Shown: in pieces, positions 60,053 through 64,000 of the stretch
How the letters are laid out: each line of letters opens with the position of its first letter
Numbering within the stretch: the first letter of the stretch is position 1
Assembly: GCA_004352715.1 (NCBI GenBank)
Contig: SCFE01000001.1
Location: forward strand, 3,173,106-3,237,105
DNA length: 64,000 nucleotides
Origin: Hofstenia miamia
Lineage: Eukaryota; Xenacoelomorpha; Acoela
Reading direction: 5' to 3'
The notes under the pieces: generated by a model
Database searches by the model: none
Seen by the model: only the letters and a program-made list of their open reading frames with translations
What the model was told of the DNA's origin: nothing
Position numbers and translations under genes: made by a program

Positions 60053-61264
60053 TTAAACTGAAATACGTCACTACTTGAAGTTATCTTTTTGCTACTTAAA
60101 ACGTATTAGAAATAACAAAACAAGTTTACTGCTTCATATTTTGAATTTGCATGACATTAGGGAAATTTATTACACAAATGACACCATTCAGTATGGAAAA
60201 AACTAATTATATGACTTATGCATTTAATAAAATGATAAATCAAAAGCCAAAGTTGTATTTATATCCTTGTACATACGAAGAATAACTTTATTATTTAAAG
60301 TTCGTGCAGGTTTCTGCTGACATACGCTTCTTCGGTACAGCCTGAACCATCATAATGTAATATAAGAGAATTATCTGCTTAAATATGCCATTTTCGTATC
60401 GCCTTTGACTTAAAAATGGAGAAATACTGTATATGTTCGTGTTAACATCATTTCTAATTAAAATTTCCTCCAATCTGTATTCTAAAATTTTCAAAAAGTT
60501 GGTATTAGACAAATGACGCAACATTTGTGACGATGTGCGATATTCATTTTTGGCGCCAATTGCCCTATTGTATGTGGTTAGTCACTTTATCAGTGCATTG
60601 TGATTTAAAAGCAGTGAACAAATTCATAGTAGCATTTTAGTATCTAGATGCCTAAAATCATTTTGTTGAAAAATGAACATTATTATTTGTAGCTGCCACA
60701 CGAAGGAAATGGAAAAAATATCCGTTTTTAACCCCATTCGCCATGAGGGATTTCCTTCCGCTATTAAACTTTTGATTATTGCTTAAGCAGTTGTGCAACC
60801 TTTAACACTAGAAGTACCAAATGTTTCAAAATTTACTCAAATTAAAATTTTGTTTACTTGCGTATGTATTCACTAAAACCAACAGCATGTATATACACCT
60901 CAAAAAATATCGGTAATCTATTTGAATTTCCATAAGAAATTTTTTTTCATACTTTTACATAATTTTATAATTGAAATGCTATTTGTAAAATGAATCTCAA
61001 GGATTACTTCTAGTGTTAATTGAGACTTTTATTGGGAATCATAATCCCTTAATAAAGATTTTCTAAATATCTGCTCATTTTATTTATGGTATTGTTCTTG
61101 AGCTGACAGTATAGTCCTACAAATTTTTCAAAAACTTATTGTTAGTATAGAAAAAGATATGTACTTGATAAATTAAGGATGAATTCTAAGGAATTAATAT
61201 TTAATGTATTTCAACATATATCCCAAATTTTGACATCCTGATGACGTCATAAAAAATTATGATG
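60053..61264. other. Non-coding stretch
   Basis: It contains the TTGGCGCCAA palindrome (60550-60559) and a short minus-strand open frame (60291-60524, begins MLRHLSNTNFLKILEYRLEE) that may be coding but is not recognised. Confidence 0.4.
60550..60559. promoter_or_regulatory. TTGGCGCCAA palindrome, E2F-like
   Basis: A 10-bp GC palindrome in AT-rich DNA. It resembles a double E2F site (TTTGGCGC). It lies about 490 bp before the minus-strand candidate exon at 59789-60052, so it could belong to a promoter on that strand. Confidence 0.25.
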
Positions 61265-61974
61265 GCATTAAGTTTCTTAACATTACATTTCTCACAAAGC
61301 TAAAAAATTCTCTTCTACCTTTTAAATTCTCAAATCCACTATGCCCAGTTCTTCTAACTCCTCCACCAAATTTACAATCTTCAAGTCATATTGTCTTAGC
61401 GCATTTTGTTATGGATCTCAGTGTTGGTATCTCAACTCTTCCTTCGCAACTAAAATTGATCTTCTACACCGGGCTCTTCGCTGGATCTACGCTTCTAATA
61501 AACCTTTCCTTCATCTCCTTTTAAAAGCCAGACTTTTACCTATCTCGCTGTATCTCAAATTCCTTGACCTGATCTTTCTCAATAAACAGCTACTGGGCTT
61601 TTATTATTTCGATGTATTTGATTTCCTAAAATTCTCTCCCTCTATCAATGGCTCGCCATCCTCTTCTAAAGTTCGTTTTCTTTTACCTCGCATTCACAAA
61701 GCTACCTGCCCCAATAACTTTTTCTATCGTGTAATTCCACCAGCTAATTTCATAATTTCTAATCTTGAAATCGATTTGTGGTCGCCAGCTAGTCTTTTCA
61801 TACAACGCATCTGTCTGCTTTTGATCTAAATGCAACTCATTTCCTTTCTGAAATTGCTCCTCTTGTCATCTTCGCATCTAATTTTCGCTGTTTTTTTCTC
61901 TTGTGATGTTTGTTTGTTTTTAAATGTTATTTTATTTTTGTATACACCATTAATTTCGGTTAAATTCATTATTT
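61265..61974 (+). pseudogene. LINE reverse transcriptase, C-terminal part
   Basis: The plus-strand frame 61341-61829 reads IFKSYCLSAFCYGSQCWYLN, then KIDLLHRALRWIYASNKPFL, LLLKARLLPISLYLKFLDLI and VRFLLPRIHKATCPNNFFYR. This is the usual LINE thumb/C-terminal pattern (K-x-Y-x-x-x-x-x-x-YGS-x-CW; x-LH-RALRWI; LP-x-S; R--FF-R), and the 162-codon frame is uninterrupted. The part before it (KFLNITF near 61270) is frameshifted and the catalytic half is absent, so it is 5'-truncated. The style fits a CR1/RTE-like family and may match the RT fragment at 19895-20461. It ends near the (ATT)n tract at 61975. Confidence 0.75.
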
Positions 61975-61991
61975 TTATTATTATTATTATT
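61975..61991. repeat. (TTA)n shared tail between two LINEs
   Basis: TTATTATTATTATTATT lies where the plus-strand LINE ends and the minus-strand LINE ends, so it is the 3' tail of at least one of them. Confidence 0.9.
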
Positions 61992-61995
61992 CTTG

Positions 61996-63961
61996 CATCT
62001 CAGCTCGGGGAACTCACTAGTTCCCAAAGAGTCTGAGAGCTTTCCTCAGGACTCTGGCTGTTCCTAACAATGCTGCCTTCTGTGCTACTGCTCTTCCCCA
62101 CTTTGGTACTCCCAACTCCTCCCAGTATCTCTTATGCTTCTTAGTCACTGCTCCTACTACCGGGACTGCTTCAACCTTCTTTAACTTCCACAGCCTTTCT
62201 ATTTCCTCTGCCAACTCCCTGTACTTGTCTATCTTCTCTTTCTCCTTGCTTTCTACATTCTTGTCCTTTGGTACTGCTATGTCTATCACTGTTCCCAATC
62301 TTTTTTCTTTGTCTACCACTACTATATCTGGCCTCCGTGCTTGTATCACCTTGCTTGTCTGTATGTTGAAGTCCCACAGTATCTTAACCTTCTCATTTTC
62401 TATGATGCCCTGNNNNNNNNNNNNNNNNNNNNNNNNNNNNNNNNNNNNNNNNNNNNNNNNNNNNNNNNNNNNNNNNNNNNNNNNNNNNNNNNNNNNNNNN
62501 NNNNNNNNNNNNNNNNNNNNNNNNNNNNNNNNNNNNNNNNNNNNNNNNNNNNNNNNNNNNNNNNNNNNNNNNNNNNNNNNNNNNNNNNNNNNNNNNNNNN
62601 NNNNNNNNNNNNNNNNNNNNNNNNNNNNNNNNNNNNNNNNNNNNNNNNNNNNNNNNNNNNNNNNNNNNNNNNNNNNNNNNNNNNNNNNNNNNNNNNNNNN
62701 NNNNNNNNNNNGGCTTGTGCTCATACCACTTGTCTCCTGCTTCTAACCTATCCTGCCTGCTCAAGCTCCAGTGTACCATTCGTCCTACCTTGTCATGTCT
62801 GAACTTAGTCATTCTGCGCCAACTTCTCACACCCTGCTATCAGATGATCTACTGTCTCACACTGTTTCTTACATAGCCTACACTTATCACTTACTTCCAC
62901 TCTTCTGTCTATATGCTTCTTCACTCAGTTTGTTCTTATTGCTTTCTTCTGTGCTGCCATTATCAATGCTTCTGTTTCTCTTTTAAGTCCTGCTTTCTTT
63001 AACCACTTGTTGCTCTCTTCTGTGTTCCTTCAGTATTCTCCATGCATTGCCTTCTGCCTATACCTTGTTTGTCTCTCCGATTCCATCCTACTTTGGTATA
63101 CCTTCTTTCCTTCTCTGTCAGCTCTTATCTTCTTTAACTCCTTAGTGACCTCCAGTAGTGAACCCTTAGGTTGCTTTTCTATATATTCCTTTAGCCCTAG
63201 TGCTTCTGCTTCTACAGTTTCCTCTACACTTAGTAGTCCTTTCCCTCCCTTATGCCTTGCCATGTACAGCCTATCTACATCTCCATTTAAGTTGAATGCT
63301 CTCTCTGTTCCTAGTATCTTCCTTGTCTTCCTGTTTAGCTCCCTAAGTTCACTCTTGTTCCACCTAACTATTCCACCGAATATCTCAATACTGGTATCGC
63401 CCATGTATTAATTGCCTTTATACTATTCTGCCGTTTTAATGCTGACTTCTGTAGTACCTTACTTACTCTCCTCTTGTATTCTTTCTTAACCTCCTCTTCA
63501 TTTCCTCATGATCTGTTCTATCTTTCTCTATCACACCTAAGTACTTGTACCCCTCTTTGACTTCTTCAATCTTATCCCCACTACTCGTCCTCAAACCATC
63601 TCCATCTATGCACTTGCCTATGGTCATTGTCATGGTCGCACTTTCCTAATCCAAATTCCAACCCAAAATCTCTGCTTGCCTTCTCCAATATTTCAACTCT
63701 CTTCTGCAACATCTTCCTAGAACTAGCATACATCTTCAGGTCGTCCATGTACCATAGGTGACTCACTGCTCTACCATTCTTCTCCATCTTATACCCTATG
63801 CTTGTCTCCTTTAACTTTTCTGTGATAGGGATTAAGCTAACTACAAACAGTAGTGGTGCTAAGCTGTCTCCCTGGAATATGCCTCGCCTAATCCTCAGCC
63901 TGTGCCCGTCTATCTCAGTCTGCCACTTTCCCATCTCTCTTCCTAGAAACTCAACCCATTT
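61996..63961 (-). pseudogene. NeSL/R2-like LINE: RT with YMDD, CCHC finger, REL endonuclease
   Basis: On the minus strand from 63961 downward: RT with RRGIFQGDSLAPLLFVVSLI then HLWYMDDLKMYASS; the catalytic YMDD is at 63751-63740. After a frame change EGYKYLGVIEKDRTDHEEMK and AINTWAIPVLRY (about 63450-63400) give the thumb, followed by RELNRKTRKILGTE and DVDRLYMARHKGGKGLLSVE (63300-63230). A zinc finger CRLCKKQCETVDHLIAGC lies at about 62890-62837. After the 299-N gap the endonuclease reads ARRPDIVVVDKEKRLGTVID, IAVPKD and KEKIDKYRELAEEI, the PD-(D/E)XK pattern of restriction-like LINE endonucleases. It ends LGTARVLRKALRLFGN with the tail at 61991. At least two frameshifts and TGA stops are present, one where related elements have Trp (62935-62937). 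The N-terminal part is outside the window. Confidence 0.88.
62413..62711. other. Assembly gap (299 N)
   Basis: N run inside the minus-strand LINE between the zinc finger and the endonuclease. Related elements have only a short linker there, so the true gap may be shorter than shown or hold an insertion. Confidence 0.99.
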
Positions 63962-64000
63962 NNNNNNNNNNNNNNNNNNNNNNNNNNNNNNNNNNNNNNN
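63962..64000. other. Gap at window end
   Basis: N to the end of the window. Confidence 0.99.

Noticed and set aside
60291-60524. 77-codon minus-strand frame as a gene
   Set aside because: It looks mildly protein-like but has no splice-consistent end and no recognised family, so it is only mentioned with the surrounding stretch.
1-64000. CRISPR arrays, bacterial operons, tRNA or rRNA genes
   Set aside because: No regularly spaced identical repeats with unique spacers, no tightly packed long ORFs and no tRNA box or cloverleaf pattern were seen. The sequence is clearly eukaryotic.

Overview
The window is nuclear DNA from an animal, most likely an invertebrate. It is AT-rich and full of (TA)n microsatellites. 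Genes are split by GT-AG introns, and most recognisable coding sequence is decayed transposon. No bacterial operon, CRISPR array, rRNA or tRNA gene was seen. The exact phylum cannot be told from this sequence. Three N runs lie inside or beside repeats (7756-8098, 25120-25301, 62413-62711), one gap is exactly 1,000 N (57146-58145), and the window ends in N.

Two host genes can be supported. The first is a Tctex-1 type dynein light chain (DYNLT1-like) on the plus strand, with exons 33902-34022 and 37754-37951 joined in phase 0 across a 3.7-kb intron. The second is a secreted CUB-domain protein on the plus strand, with exons 52657-52839, 53718-53937 and 53982-54180; one of its introns is only 44 bp. 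Several weaker candidate exons are given with low confidence (15784-15866, 18459-18530, 20888-21058, 35236-35272, 40897-40982, 59789-60052).

Mobile-element layout: a Tc1-like relic (750-1830); a LINE 3' part (13553-14690); a LINE RT fragment cut at a single N (19895-20473); a solo LTR with 4-bp TTAA duplications (20671-20860); hAT remnants (22535-22648, 29100-30195); mariner-like relics (24027-24400, 36330-36800, 54353-55010, 59287-59720); two fully delimited short hAT elements (38165-38582, 39492-40218) and a third at 51319-51700; two related Ty3/gypsy copies (42440-44275, 47460-50997); a DNA transposon with a 27-bp terminal motif partly duplicated on both sides of the 1-kb gap (55998-58888); and two LINEs of different types that meet tail to tail at an (ATT)n tract near 61975-61991, the minus-strand one being a YMDD plus CCHC plus REL-endonuclease (NeSL/R2-like) element.

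The most unusual feature is an 11-kb block (about 41.3-52.2 kb) almost without CpG: about a dozen by eye, with none between about 44126 and 47524, while both flanks have ordinary CpG. Inside it, one gypsy pol frame runs 1.75 kb without a frameshift but with seven in-frame TGA stops and a single TAG. At two of those positions the sister copy carries CAA, so both can derive from CGA by methyl-CpG deamination on opposite strands. Either this block has been densely methylated in the germline for a long time, or it has a different origin from its flanks.
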